From the NCBI GenBank assembly GCA_002345845.1, contig DDWF01000231.1:1-32336 (forward strand): a stretch of DNA of 32,336 nt. Direction: 5' to 3'. Positions 23,471-32,190 of this stretch are shown piece by piece; the stretch's first letter is position 1; every line of letters starts with the position of its first letter. The position numbers were made by a program, and so were the translations under genes. The notes under the pieces are model-generated. The model saw nothing but the letters and a program-made list of their open reading frames with translations, was not told where the DNA came from and made no database searches. Source of the stretch: Betaproteobacteria bacterium UBA2293. GTDB taxonomy: Bacteria; Pseudomonadota; Gammaproteobacteria; Burkholderiales; Rhodocyclaceae.

Positions 23471-24106
23471 ATGGCGCGCGCTGCCCGAGATCTTGTCACC
23501 GCCTGGCCGGAGCGCCCGGAGTTCCAGGCCATGCCGCAAGGATTGCGCGAAGCCGCCTGCCTGAAGCGCTTTGACAAGGGGGCGCTGTTGTTTGCCATCG
23601 GCGATGTGCCCCGGAACATCTATTTCATTGTCCGTGGTGAAGTGCGACTGCGCCGCTATTCGCCCGAGGGCACGGAAATGGTCATGCAGCGCGCCCGGAA
23701 TGGCTTCCTGGCGGAGGCCAGCCTTGAGTCGCCGTCTTATCACTGCGATGGCGTGGCGAGCGAAGCGGTGCAGACGCTGGTCTTTCCGGTTCAGGCATTC
23801 AGGATGGCATTGGCCGATTGCCCCGGTTTTCGCGCCAGCTGGATCTCGCATTTGCTCCGCGAAGTGCGGCGCGCCCGCGCTCAATGCGAGCGCATGGGCT
23901 TGCGCAATGCCGGGGCGCGCATTCTGCATTATTTCGAAACCGAGTGCCCAGGCGGACAACTACGCCTGCAGCAGACCCGGAAAGCCTGGGCCGCCGAACT
24001 GGGGCTGACGCACGAAGCTCTTTACCGGGCCCTGGCCCAACTCGCCCGGCAAGGCATTCTGCGTGTCGATGGCCCGCTCATCGAGCGGCTCGGCAAGCCG
24101 GAGTGA
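23471..24106 (+). CDS. Crp/Fnr family transcriptional regulator
   Basis: A 211-aa regulator: an N-terminal cyclic-nucleotide-type beta-roll (about residues 30-120; FDKGALLFAIGDVPRNIYFI, VRGEVRLRRYSPEG), a dimer helix (LREVRRARAQCERMG) and a C-terminal winged HTH (TRKAWAAELGLTHEALYRAL). It has no N-terminal Cys cluster of the Fnr 4Fe-4S type, so it probably senses something other than O2 through that cluster, perhaps heme- or NO-linked as in DNR/NNR relatives. It is divergent from the cytochrome c'-like gene. The start has no strong ribosome site but is preceded directly by the TGAT-N4-ATCA dyad. Confidence 0.88.
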   Translation: MARAARDLVTAWPERPEFQAMPQGLREAACLKRFDKGALLFAIGDVPRNIYFIVRGEVRLRRYSPEGTEMVMQRARNGFLAEASLESPSYHCDGVASEAVQTLVFPVQAFRMALADCPGFRASWISHLLREVRRARAQCERMGLRNAGARILHYFETECPGGQLRLQQTRKAWAAELGLTHEALYRALAQLARQGILRVDGPLIERLGKPE

Positions 24107-24186
24107 GTGCCCGCTCGGGTAAAGTCTCCCCCTTCGCTGCGGGCGGGTGGCGTCTGGTGTGGATCGGCGGTCGGCGGTTCAGCCGC

Positions 24187-25074
24187 TTACCACGGCATTT
24201 CGCCCTTGTTGACCTTGGCGCCGATATCGAGCGCGATGCCCAGGCCGGCCTGCGGATAGGCCTTCTGCATCGCCGCGATCAGCTCGGCCGCAGTTTTGGC
24301 CTTGGCGGCTTCTGCGTCGAAGCGCTGCAGGTAGTCGCGGGTGTAGCCGATGGCGCTGGCGTCGAGGGCGCTGCCGGCGGCCATGTGGCCGGGGACGACG
24401 GTGACCGGCTTGAGCGCTGCGATCTCGTCAAGCTGGGCGAACCAGGCCTGGCGTTCGCCGGGTTTCTGGGTATCGGCGGTCCACACATGCAGGTTGGCGA
24501 ATATGGCGACATTGCCGGCGATGGTCTTGATCGACGGAATCCACACGTAGGGCCGATGGGCCAGTTCGCCGGTGGTGCCGCGCACTTCGATGGTTTCGCC
24601 ATCGACGCTCAGGCTGGTGCCCGCCAGCAGATCCGGCACGATGGGTTGCTGCGGGGCGTTGGCCCCCATTTTTGGCGCCCAGAAAGCGAGCTTGCCGGCC
24701 AGCTTGGCCTGGATCTTTTCGCGCACGGCCGGGGTGGTCAGCACCTGGGCTTGCGGGAAGAGGTTCTTCAGCACTTCGGCGCCAAAGTAGAAGTCAGGAT
24801 CGGCATTGCTGATGAAGATGGTTTTCAGCGTCTTGCCACTGTCGAGCACGTTGGCGGCAATGCGCAGCGCGTCGGCGCGGGTAAAGCCGCTGTCGATGAC
24901 GATGGCTTCGCTCGGGCCGCTGATAACCACGGCATTGACGTGAAAGCTGTTGGCGTCGGCGTTATGGGTCTTGACGCTGAGCGGGGCGGCGGCCTGGGCG
25001 CCGGTCGCGGCGACGACGCCCAGCGTCAGGAGGGCGGGGAATATGAATTGGGTGAGTTGGCGGCTGTAGGACAT
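24187..25074 (-). CDS. Exported metallo-beta-lactamase-fold protein with degenerate metal site
   Basis: A 295-aa exported protein (signal peptide ending near AQAAAP) with the MBL fold order: VNAVVISGPSEAIVIDSGF (strand plus D61 region), then IFISNADPDFYFGAE where the HxHxDH motif belongs, and VVPGHMAAG late in the chain. The motif reads S89-N90-A-D92-P-D94-F95: three of the canonical histidines are replaced. It is therefore probably not a classical di-zinc hydrolase, though Asp/His from elsewhere might bind one metal. An AAGGAG ribosome site precedes the ATG. The gene is divergent from a LysR regulator, which may control it. Confidence 0.85.
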   Translation of the reverse strand: MSYSRQLTQFIFPALLTLGVVAATGAQAAAPLSVKTHNADANSFHVNAVVISGPSEAIVIDSGFTRADALRIAANVLDSGKTLKTIFISNADPDFYFGAEVLKNLFPQAQVLTTPAVREKIQAKLAGKLAFWAPKMGANAPQQPIVPDLLAGTSLSVDGETIEVRGTTGELAHRPYVWIPSIKTIAGNVAIFANLHVWTADTQKPGERQAWFAQLDEIAALKPVTVVPGHMAAGSALDASAIGYTRDYLQRFDAEAAKAKTAAELIAAMQKAYPQAGLGIALDIGAKVNKGEMPW

Positions 25075-25110
25075 GATGGTCTCCTTGGGGGGTAGGCAAT
25101 GACTGCGGAA

Positions 25111-25147
25111 CGAACTTTATGTTTTGCAAGATGGTTGATAAAGTTCG
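25111..25147. promoter_or_regulatory. Probable LysR operator between MBL-fold and LysR genes
   Basis: Perfect 10-bp arms CGAACTTTAT and ATAAAGTTCG are separated by 17 bases, in the 107-base divergent intergenic region. Such a dyad beside a lysR gene is a strong candidate binding site. Confidence 0.65.
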
Positions 25148-25181
25148 CTTCCGTTGATTATTTATTGCGTGGATCGATGAA

Positions 25182-26099
25182 ATGGATCGTCTGACGGCAG
25201 TGCGCGTATTTGTCGAAGTGGCCGATCGGGGCAGCCTGACGCAGACGGCCGAGCATCTGGAGATGTCCGCGGCCATGGTCAGCCGTTATCTCGCCGCGGT
25301 GGAGGATTGGTTCGATGCCCGCTTGCTGCACCGGACCACGCGCAAGGTCAGCCTGACCGATGCCGGCCTGGCGGCGCTGCCCGCCTGCCGGCAAATGCTC
25401 GACATCGCCGAGGAGGCGCGCTCCATCGCCGCCCAGCGCAACCGTGAGCCGGCGGGCATGCTGCGGGTGACGACCGCCGCTTCGTTTGCCGACGCCCAGC
25501 TGACGGCGGCGTTGATCGAATTTCAGCAGCAGTACCCGCAGGTGGAAATCGTGCTGTCGGTGGGCGACAAGCCGACCGATCTGGTCGCCGAGCGGGTCGA
25601 TCTGGCGGTGCGCATCACCAACACGCTGGACCCGGCGATGATCACGCGGCCATTGGCGCGCTGTCGCTCGCTGTTGTGCGCTTCACCCGACTATCTGCAG
25701 CGTCACGGCCTGCCGCGCACCGCCGATGATTTGCGCCGGCACCGCTGCATCGCGCACGCCTTCGGCATCGGCAAGCAGTACCGGTTGACGCATAAGGACG
25801 GCGAGACGATCAGCGTGCCGGTCAACTGGAGCTTCCATACCAACGAGACCGCCGTGCTGCGCCGGGCGGCGCTGTCCGGCGCCGGTATCACCATGCTGCC
25901 GACCTATTATCTGGGTGACGACCTGCGCAGCGGCCGCCTGGTGCACCTGTTGCCGGACCATGAGCCGGAGATGCTGGGCATCCACGCCATCTATCTGTCG
26001 CGCCAGCATCAACCGCTGGCCTTGCGCCTGCTGGTGGATTTTCTGGCGGCCCGCTTTGCCGGCGAAACGGCGCCTTGGGATAGCGCGCTCAAGGTGTAA
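25182..26099 (+). CDS. LysR family transcriptional regulator
   Basis: A 305-aa regulator. The N-terminal HTH (residues 1-60) is typical: MDRLTAVRVFVEVADRGSLT, then AEHLEMSAAMVSRYLAAVED and LLHRTTRKVSLTDAG. The periplasmic-binding-like effector domain follows (about 90-300), with LRVTTAASFADAQL, DLAVRI and GAGITMLPTYYLGDDL. It is close to the large DsdC/AaeR-type LysR group (MDRL opening). The divergent MBL-fold gene and the dyad between them are the likely targets. Effector unknown. Confidence 0.92.
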   Translation: MDRLTAVRVFVEVADRGSLTQTAEHLEMSAAMVSRYLAAVEDWFDARLLHRTTRKVSLTDAGLAALPACRQMLDIAEEARSIAAQRNREPAGMLRVTTAASFADAQLTAALIEFQQQYPQVEIVLSVGDKPTDLVAERVDLAVRITNTLDPAMITRPLARCRSLLCASPDYLQRHGLPRTADDLRRHRCIAHAFGIGKQYRLTHKDGETISVPVNWSFHTNETAVLRRAALSGAGITMLPTYYLGDDLRSGRLVHLLPDHEPEMLGIHAIYLSRQHQPLALRLLVDFLAARFAGETAPWDSALKV

Positions 26100-26386
26100 A
26101 CATGGGGCGGGATTGAAAACCGTGATCCGCGGACTTTGTTTTCGTCCAACCCGTAAATTACAATCCATCGATCTTGTCAGCCTGGAGGCTGGGTCGTACC
26201 CCTCATGGAATGTGATCGATGTTGCCTGGCGCGGCCCTGTGTCCTGGCCCGTGCCAGCTTGTTGTTCCCCACCGCCCGCATCCCGAGAGCCCGTACTCGG
26301 CCAGCACGCATCGTCAGCGCGACTGATCCCGGCAAATTCAGCGGACCTTACTGCCGGTCGCGCAGCGTTATTACCCGGAGCACCCC
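26100..26386. other. Leader/intergenic region upstream of the TerC-like gene
   Basis: A 287-base gap with no gene. TerC-family genes are often controlled by yybP-ykoY Mn2+ riboswitches; the expected conserved loops were looked for and not found. Promoter elements could not be fixed. A weak ribosome site (CCGGAGCACCCC) precedes the ATG. Confidence 0.4.
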
Positions 26387-27940
26387 ATGGAATTCCTGAT
26401 GGATCCAGCGATCTGGATCGGCTTGCTGACGCTCGTCGTTCTGGAAATCGTGCTCGGCATCGACAATCTCGTGTTCATCGCCATCCTCGCCGACAAGCTG
26501 CCGCCGCATCAGCGCGACCGGGCGCGGCTGATCGGCCTGTCGCTGGCCTTGTTGATGCGGCTGGTGCTGCTGTTTACCGTGTCCTGGCTGGTGACGCTGA
26601 CCGAACCGCTGATCTCGATCGGTCAGCTCACCTTCTCCGGGCGCGACCTGATCCTTCTCGTCGGTGGTCTGTTCCTCGTCTTCAAGGCAACGATGGAGCT
26701 GCACGAGCGCATGGAGGGCAACCTGCACCAGTCGGGTCCGAAGGCTGCCTATGCCAGCTTCTGGATGGTGGTCGTGCAGATCATCGTGCTCGATGCGGTG
26801 TTCTCGCTGGATGCGGTCATCACCGCCGTCGGCATGGTGAACCACTTGGGCGTCATGATGGCCGCCGTGGTGATTGCCATGGGCGTCATGATCCTCGCCT
26901 CCAAACCGCTGACCAAGTTCGTCAATGCGCACCCGACCGTCGTCGTCCTCTGCCTGAGCTTCCTGCTGATGATCGGCTTCAGCCTGGTGGCCGAGGGCTT
27001 CGGCTTCCACATTCCGAAGGAATACCTGTACGCGGCGATTGGCTTCTCGATCATGATCGAGACCTTCAACCAGCTGGCCTGGCGTAACCTGGCCAAGAAC
27101 GAGTCGCGGCAGCCCCTGCGGGACCGGACGGCAGACGCCATCCTGAAGCTGATGGGCGGACGCCACACCAATGGCGAAACCGAAGCTGCCAGCGCCGGCC
27201 GGGAAGACGAACAAGCCCCGGCCTTCGGCGAGGAGGAACGCTTCATGATTTCCGGCGTGCTGACGCTGGCCGAACGTTCCATCCGCACCGTCATGACGCC
27301 ACGGGCCGACATATCCTGGGTCGATTGCGCAGGCAATGCCGAGGACGTCCGTGCCCAGTTGCTGGCGACGCCCCATAGTCTGTTCCCGGTGTGCCGGGGC
27401 GCCCTGGACAACGTCATCGGCGTGGTCCGCGCCAAGGAACTGTTCACCGCCTTGGACAGCGGCCAGAACCTGGCCGCCTGCGCTGCCCAGTACCCGCCGA
27501 TCGTGGTCCCGGACAGCATCGACGTGATCAAGATCCTGGGCGTGCTGCGCAAGGCGAAAGGCAGCCTCGTCCTGGTGGTTGACGAGTATGGGACGATGCA
27601 GGGGCTGGTGACGCCGCTCGACATCCTGGAAGCAATCGCCGGCGAGTTTCCGGATGCCGACGAAACGCCTGACATCGTCCGCGAAGGCGACGAGTGGCGG
27701 GTCAAGGGCACCGCCGACCTGCATCAGCTGGAACAATCGCTGGGCGAAGTGGAGCTGGTCAGCCCGGACGATGAATACCTGACGCTGGCTGGCCTGCTGC
27801 TGGCTCAGCACGAGGGCATGCCGGCAGTCGGCGAATCCTTCCAGTTCGGCGACTTCCGTTTCGAGGTGCTGGAGATCGCGAATCGGCGCATCGAACGGGT
27901 CCGCATCTCGCGCACGACGGATGAGCCGGTGCAGGAATAG
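26387..27940 (+). CDS. TerC family membrane protein with CBS pair and CorC/HlyC domain
   Basis: A 517-aa protein. The N-terminal TerC domain (residues 1-230, about seven transmembrane helices) carries acidic motifs [11 protein letters not shown] (E20, D26) and [11 protein letters not shown] (D136, D142), seen in Mn2+-handling TerC/Alx proteins. A cytoplasmic CBS pair follows (about 300-420; [34 protein letters not shown]) and a CorC/HlyC domain (about 430-515; [15 protein letters not shown]). This layout equals YegH/YoaE of E. coli. It probably exports or senses a divalent metal, regulated by nucleotide at the CBS pair. The stop is followed at once by the next ATG. Confidence 0.92.
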   Translation: MEFLMDPAIWIGLLTLVVLEIVLGIDNLVFIAILADKLPPHQRDRARLIGLSLALLMRLVLLFTVSWLVTLTEPLISIGQLTFSGRDLILLVGGLFLVFKATMELHERMEGNLHQSGPKAAYASFWMVVVQIIVLDAVFSLDAVITAVGMVNHLGVMMAAVVIAMGVMILASKPLTKFVNAHPTVVVLCLSFLLMIGFSLVAEGFGFHIPKEYLYAAIGFSIMIETFNQLAWRNLAKNESRQPLRDRTADAILKLMGGRHTNGETEAASAGREDEQAPAFGEEERFMISGVLTLAERSIRTVMTPRADISWVDCAGNAEDVRAQLLATPHSLFPVCRGALDNVIGVVRAKELFTALDSGQNLAACAAQYPPIVVPDSIDVIKILGVLRKAKGSLVLVVDEYGTMQGLVTPLDILEAIAGEFPDADETPDIVREGDEWRVKGTADLHQLEQSLGEVELVSPDDEYLTLAGLLLAQHEGMPAVGESFQFGDFRFEVLEIANRRIERVRISRTTDEPVQE

Positions 27941-29200
27941 ATGGCGCAGTCCATGAACGAACAAACCCTGGTGCGGCTGGCGCTGTTTTTGCGCGATCTG
28001 GGGCGGGCCATGCATGTCAGCGGCGCACCGGCACACGATCTGGAAGCGGCGCTGCAGGAGATCGGCCAGCGCCTCGGGGTGCGGGTCGAAGGTTTTGCCG
28101 TGCTGACCTTTCTGGCGCTGACCGTGGTGGCCGGCGATCAATCGCGCCGGGTCGAGCTGCTGCGCCTGCCGCCCTACGATTTCAACATGGCGCGGCTGAT
28201 TGCGCTCGATGCGTTGTGCCGCGAGATTGCCTCGGTGGATGAGCTGGACGACTACGCCGAGCGCCTGGCCACGATCATGCGGCAGCCGCCGCCATGGTCC
28301 GGCTGGGCCTTCGTCCTGATGGGTTTTCCGCTGTCCGCTTCGGTCGCGCTGCTGCTGCGTGGCGGCTGGGCGGAGGCGCTGTGCGGTGGCCTGATCGGCA
28401 TGGCCTTCGTCGCCGGCTATCTCCTGTTCGCCCGCATTCCGCGCCTGGGGCCGGCGGTGCCGGTGATCCTCTGCACCCTGGCGGCGCTGGCCGCGCAGGG
28501 GCTGGCGCAGCTGTTGCCGCAGCAGGTACCGTTCATTTCGGCGGTGGCTGGCATCGTGCTGCTGCTGCCGGGTTTCATGATCACCATCGCCATGTCGGAA
28601 ATTGCCACACAGAACTATCTGGCCGGCACCGGCCGGCTGACCGGCGCTTTCGTGCTGCTCTTCCTGATGGGGGCGGGGCTGGCCATCGGCACCCAGCTCA
28701 GCCTTGCCTGGCTGCCGGCGCTGCCGCTGCCGGAGGCGCTTCCTGTACTGCCGGCGTGGGCCATCTGGGCGGCCATCGCCGGGCTGGGCGTGTCCTTGAT
28801 CGCCGTGCTGCAGGCGCCGCTGGCGGCGGTCAATGTCTCGGTCGGCGCCTGCCTGCTGGCCTGGGCCGTCTATTCGCTGGTCGATGCGCGCATGGGCGGC
28901 GTCGTCGGTGCCTTCGCCGCCGCCTTGGCGGTGGCCTGCGCCGGCCATCTCTACCAGTACCTGAGCAAGCGCCCGGCAGCGCTCGTCCAGATTCCCGGTC
29001 TGATCACGCTGGTCCCCGGCAGCATGGGCTTTCGTGGTGTCCATGCGCTGATCCACCAGGACAGCGCCGCCGGCATCAGCCTGATGACCGATATGGTGTT
29101 GACCGGCGCCGTGCTGGCGGTCGGCCTGCTGCTGGCTGACAACATCATGCCGTTGCTGTTCGAGCGGCGGAAGGGCGGCAGCGACTCCCCGGTGGCGTGA
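27941..29200 (+). CDS. ThrE-family threonine/serine exporter-like protein (DUF1212 plus DUF3815)
   Basis: A 419-aa membrane protein with a cytoplasmic N-terminal domain (about residues 5-120, LFLRDLGRAMHVSGAPAHDL, the DUF1212 start) and about ten transmembrane helices. A second-half motif near IPGLITLVPGSMGFRG matches the DUF3815 part of fused ThrE proteins, which export threonine and serine. Its ATG follows the TerC stop without a gap, so it is translated from the same message. Confidence 0.88.
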   Translation: MAQSMNEQTLVRLALFLRDLGRAMHVSGAPAHDLEAALQEIGQRLGVRVEGFAVLTFLALTVVAGDQSRRVELLRLPPYDFNMARLIALDALCREIASVDELDDYAERLATIMRQPPPWSGWAFVLMGFPLSASVALLLRGGWAEALCGGLIGMAFVAGYLLFARIPRLGPAVPVILCTLAALAAQGLAQLLPQQVPFISAVAGIVLLLPGFMITIAMSEIATQNYLAGTGRLTGAFVLLFLMGAGLAIGTQLSLAWLPALPLPEALPVLPAWAIWAAIAGLGVSLIAVLQAPLAAVNVSVGACLLAWAVYSLVDARMGGVVGAFAAALAVACAGHLYQYLSKRPAALVQIPGLITLVPGSMGFRGVHALIHQDSAAGISLMTDMVLTGAVLAVGLLLADNIMPLLFERRKGGSDSPVA

Positions 29201-29300
29201 GCGCCTTTCGCGCGATACGCCATATCGGCTCTCTATCCTGGCGCCGGCAAGGGAAATCGCCTATCCCTACATGGCTTGCCCGATGAAATAATCCACCTCC

Positions 29301-30239
29301 ATGGAAATCCTCATCGAAATCATCCTCAAGGCCGGCCGCTCCGCTGTCGAGCTGGCCCTTTTCGTGCTGCTGCCGGTGATGGTGGTGATGCTGGCGCTGA
29401 TGCGCCTGCTTGAGGCGCGCGGCGTGCTCGACTGGCTGGTGGCGCGGCTGGCGCCGGTGTTGAAGCCGGTCGGGTTGACCGGGCTGGGGGTGTTTGCGGC
29501 GCTGCAGATCAATTTCGTCAGTTTCGCGGCGCCAATGGCGACGCTGGCGATGATGGAAACGCGCGGCGCCTCCGACCGCCACATCGCGGCGATGCTGGCC
29601 ATGGTCTTTGCCATGTCGCAGGCCAATGCGGCGCTGCCGATGATGACCATGGGCCTGGATATCGCGCTGACCCTGGCGTGGTCGTTGATCGGCGGCCTGG
29701 TGGCGGCGGCGGCGACTTACTACCTGTTCGGGCGCGCGCTGTCGGGCGAAGAGGGGCGACTCGACGAGAGCCTGCAGCATCCTGTGGCGGAAAATGCCAA
29801 GGGGGTGCTCGACGTGATCAACCGGGCCGGGGCCGAAGCCTTCAAGCTGGCGGTCGGGGCGATTCCGATGCTGGTGCTGTCGCTGGTCATCGTCACCGCG
29901 TTGCGTAGCTCGGGTGCCATCGATGGCCTGACGCAACTGCTGGCGCCCGTGCTGACGGCGCTGTCGATCGACAGTGCGCTGATCCTGCCGACGCTGACCA
30001 AGTACATCGCCGGCGGCACGGCGATGATGGGGGTGATGGACGAGATGCGCCGGGCCGGCCAGATCAGCGCCGAACTGCTCAATGCCAGCGCCGGTTTCCT
30101 GATCTCGCCCTTCGATCTGCCGGGCGTTGCCGTACTGATTTCTGCCGGCCGGCGCATTGCCGCCGTATGGAAGCCGGCGGCTCTTGGCGCCTGTGTCGGC
30201 ATTGCCGTGCGCACTTTCGGACATATACTTGGGGCGTGA
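29301..30239 (+). CDS. Nucleoside-recognition (Gate) domain membrane protein
   Basis: A 312-aa inner-membrane protein with about eight hydrophobic segments. Gate-domain signatures are VMLALMRLLEARGVLDWL, LQINFVSFAAPMATL and, in the second half, LPTLTKYIAGGTAMMGV. Such proteins (as in SpmA/SpmB and NupC-related families) lie beside transporters, but their substrate is generally unknown. It has no clear ribosome site. It is 100 bases downstream of the ThrE-like gene and may share its transcript. Confidence 0.82.
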   Translation: MEILIEIILKAGRSAVELALFVLLPVMVVMLALMRLLEARGVLDWLVARLAPVLKPVGLTGLGVFAALQINFVSFAAPMATLAMMETRGASDRHIAAMLAMVFAMSQANAALPMMTMGLDIALTLAWSLIGGLVAAAATYYLFGRALSGEEGRLDESLQHPVAENAKGVLDVINRAGAEAFKLAVGAIPMLVLSLVIVTALRSSGAIDGLTQLLAPVLTALSIDSALILPTLTKYIAGGTAMMGVMDEMRRAGQISAELLNASAGFLISPFDLPGVAVLISAGRRIAAVWKPAALGACVGIAVRTFGHILGA

Positions 30240-30255
30240 AACCAGGGGAGTACCG

Positions 30256-30606
30256 ATGCACGCAGCAAAACTTGCCCGGCCGGCCTTGATCGCCGCCTTT
30301 GCCTTTGTCACCGTGGCGCCGGCAGCGGCGCAGAACATCCTCGGCTTCGACGACATGTCCTGTGCCGCCTGGAGGCAGTCAAATGAAGATCCAGACCGGC
30401 GCGCTGCCTACGTCGTCTGGGTCCGCGGCTTTCTGACTGGCCACAATTACGCCTTGCCGAAGCAGCAGGTGTCGACCATTTCCAGCGGCACCATCGAGAA
30501 CCATATCAACCGCTATTGCACGAGCAACCCGACCGGCCAGTTCAGCGATGGGGCGATGCGTCTGAGCGATCAGTTCTCCGGCCGCAACCAGCCGATCCGC
30601 AAGTAA
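30256..30606 (+). CDS. Small exported protein of unknown function
   Basis: A 116-aa protein with a signal peptide (hydrophobic core LIAAFAFVTVAPAAAQ, cleavage near AAA-QN). The mature part has two cysteines (MSCAAW and NRYC) that may form a disulfide and the motif RRAAYVVWVRGFLTGHNY, a pattern seen in small HdeA/Rap1a-like periplasmic proteins; the relationship is tentative. An AGGGGAG ribosome site precedes the ATG. It is 16 bases after the Gate-domain gene, so probably the last gene of that operon, ending tail-to-tail with the cupin gene. Confidence 0.75.
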   Translation: MHAAKLARPALIAAFAFVTVAPAAAQNILGFDDMSCAAWRQSNEDPDRRAAYVVWVRGFLTGHNYALPKQQVSTISSGTIENHINRYCTSNPTGQFSDGAMRLSDQFSGRNQPIRK

Positions 30607-30607
30607 C

Positions 30608-30928
30608 TCAGGGGCTGTAGAAGACGGCCAGCCAGATCGTCGTCTGCCCCGCCGGCGTCCATTCGACGCGATGGCGGCGGTGCGGGGCGATGTCCACGAA
30701 ATCGCCGGCGCGCAGGTGGCGGGCTTCGCTTTCATCGGCGAAGCGCAACCTGGCTTCGCCCTGCAGCACGGCCACCCATTCGCCCTCCGCCTGGTCGTAC
30801 CAGAAATCCGGCGGGCTGCACTGGCCGCAGGAGACGATGCGCTCGATGCGCAGGCCGGGGCGGCGGAACAGGTCGGTGAAGGTCTCAGCGTCGGTGGCGG
30901 ATGGCCGGGTGTAGAGGTTGTCGTTCAT
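30608..30928 (-). CDS. Cupin domain protein
   Basis: A 106-aa single-domain cupin. Motif 1 is degenerate (PPDFWYDQAEGEWVAVLQGE) and motif 2 reads GDFVDIAPHRRHRVEW, with His residues that could bind metal. Similar short cupins near housekeeping genes have no known reaction. It starts 2 bases after the stop of the upstream 417-aa gene and is convergent with the small exported protein, their stops separated by one base. Confidence 0.85.
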   Translation of the reverse strand: MNDNLYTRPSATDAETFTDLFRRPGLRIERIVSCGQCSPPDFWYDQAEGEWVAVLQGEARLRFADESEARHLRAGDFVDIAPHRRHRVEWTPAGQTTIWLAVFYSP

Positions 30929-30930
30929 CC

Positions 30931-32184
30931 TCAGGTGGCTCCTTCTCGCCGGTAGAGGGGCAGGGCCATCAGGCGCCGGTCGATTTCCACTAACTGTTCC
31001 TCGTAGGCTGGTTGGCCAGGACCGCCGAAACGCTGGCGGAATTCGCGCTGGCGCAGGTATTCCGGCAGACCATCGAGGGCCGGCAGCAGATCGGCATCGC
31101 TGAATTCGACGGTGAGCAGGGCCTCGAGTCGTGGCGAGCGGCCGATCAGCAGTTCGCCGAAGGCGGTGCCGGCACGGTCGGCCGCCAGGTCGGCGAAGGA
31201 GAAGCCGTAACCATGGCGGGCATCGGCCATTTCCTTGTAGGTGCCGATGGCGTCGGCCAGTGGCTCGCCGGCCCAGGCGGCGAGCGCCGCCGAGATGACG
31301 AAGTGCTGGGCGCTGTCGTAGCGGCCGCCGAGGGTCAGTTTGACTGGTGGCGGGCGTGGCCAGTCTGCCGCCTCGGGAAGCAGGGCAGTCAGGTTGCGTT
31401 CGGCGAGGAAGGCGGCGAGCACGAGCAGGGCGGCGCGCTGTCCATCAGTGGAGCGCTCGGCCTTGAGCATTGGGCCGAGCACTTCCGGCAGTGCCATGGG
31501 GCTGCCGGGGGCGTGCTCGGCAAGCAGCGCCGTGAGATTGACATGAGCGGCCTGGATCAGTGCCTTGTCGGCCGATGTCGCGGCGAGCGCCCGCGCCTGT
31601 TCAAGCAGGGCTGGTTGCCAGACATAGCTGACGATCAGGCGCTGGCGGCGTGGCTCGAAGCGGGTCTGGCGGATGGCCTGGTGCAGTTGTTGCCATTCCC
31701 GGCCGTAGCCGGCGAGGGTCAGCAGCCCGCCGAGCAGTGGTTCGGCGACGGCGGCCGGCAAGGGCAGCGGTCCCAGGCGCAGCGCGGTGATCGCCGGCAG
31801 GCCGTCGGCGTCGTGCAGGGTGGCGACCACGTTGATGTGGCCGATCCCGACCAGCCAGCTGGGCTGCAGACTGACCAGCAGTTCGGCCTGGCGTTCACCG
31901 CTCAGCTTGAGTGCTGCCCGGCCGCGCAGGAAGCGGGTGGCGGCGTAATTGACCGCCTCGTCGATCAAGCTGGCGGCAATCACCGCCCGCCGGGCGTCGC
32001 CTGGCTGCAGGCGGCGCGGGTCGTTGGTCAGCAGCAGCAGGCGCGCCTGGGCGATGGATTGCGGCGTGATGGTCGCCGGCCGGCTGACCAGGGGCTGGTC
32101 TTCAAGGGTAAGGATGAGCAGTCCCCCGGCCGCCAGCACGAGCAGGAGCAGCGTGCCGGCCAGCCAGGCCAGGAGACGGAGCAC
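30931..32184 (-). CDS. Conserved exported or membrane-anchored hypothetical protein
   Basis: A 417-aa protein with an N-terminal hydrophobic helix (residues 2-27, LLAWLAGTLLLLVLAAGGLLI) acting as signal or anchor, then a large soluble region: SIAQARLLLLTNDPRRLQPG, LKLSGERQAELLVSLQPSWL and, near the C terminus, GYGFSFADLAADRAGTAFG followed by ALDGLPEYLRQREFRQRFGG. No catalytic motif is recognised. The start is GTG at 32184, seven bases after the prfB stop. It is co-oriented with prfB and the cupin and likely forms a small operon. Confidence 0.8.
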   Translation of the reverse strand: MLRLLAWLAGTLLLLVLAAGGLLILTLEDQPLVSRPATITPQSIAQARLLLLTNDPRRLQPGDARRAVIAASLIDEAVNYAATRFLRGRAALKLSGERQAELLVSLQPSWLVGIGHINVVATLHDADGLPAITALRLGPLPLPAAVAEPLLGGLLTLAGYGREWQQLHQAIRQTRFEPRRQRLIVSYVWQPALLEQARALAATSADKALIQAAHVNLTALLAEHAPGSPMALPEVLGPMLKAERSTDGQRAALLVLAAFLAERNLTALLPEAADWPRPPPVKLTLGGRYDSAQHFVISAALAAWAGEPLADAIGTYKEMADARHGYGFSFADLAADRAGTAFGELLIGRSPRLEALLTVEFSDADLLPALDGLPEYLRQREFRQRFGGPGQPAYEEQLVEIDRRLMALPLYRREGAT

Positions 32185-32190
32185 GGGGTG

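Noticed and set aside
26100..26386. yybP-ykoY manganese riboswitch ahead of the TerC-like gene
   Set aside because: The family context invites it, but the conserved loop sequences could not be found in the region.
26348..29056. Minus-strand frame of 902 codons opposite the TerC and ThrE genes
   Set aside because: Composition is His/Gln/Arg/Asp-rich as expected of an antisense shadow; both plus-strand genes have clear family motifs.
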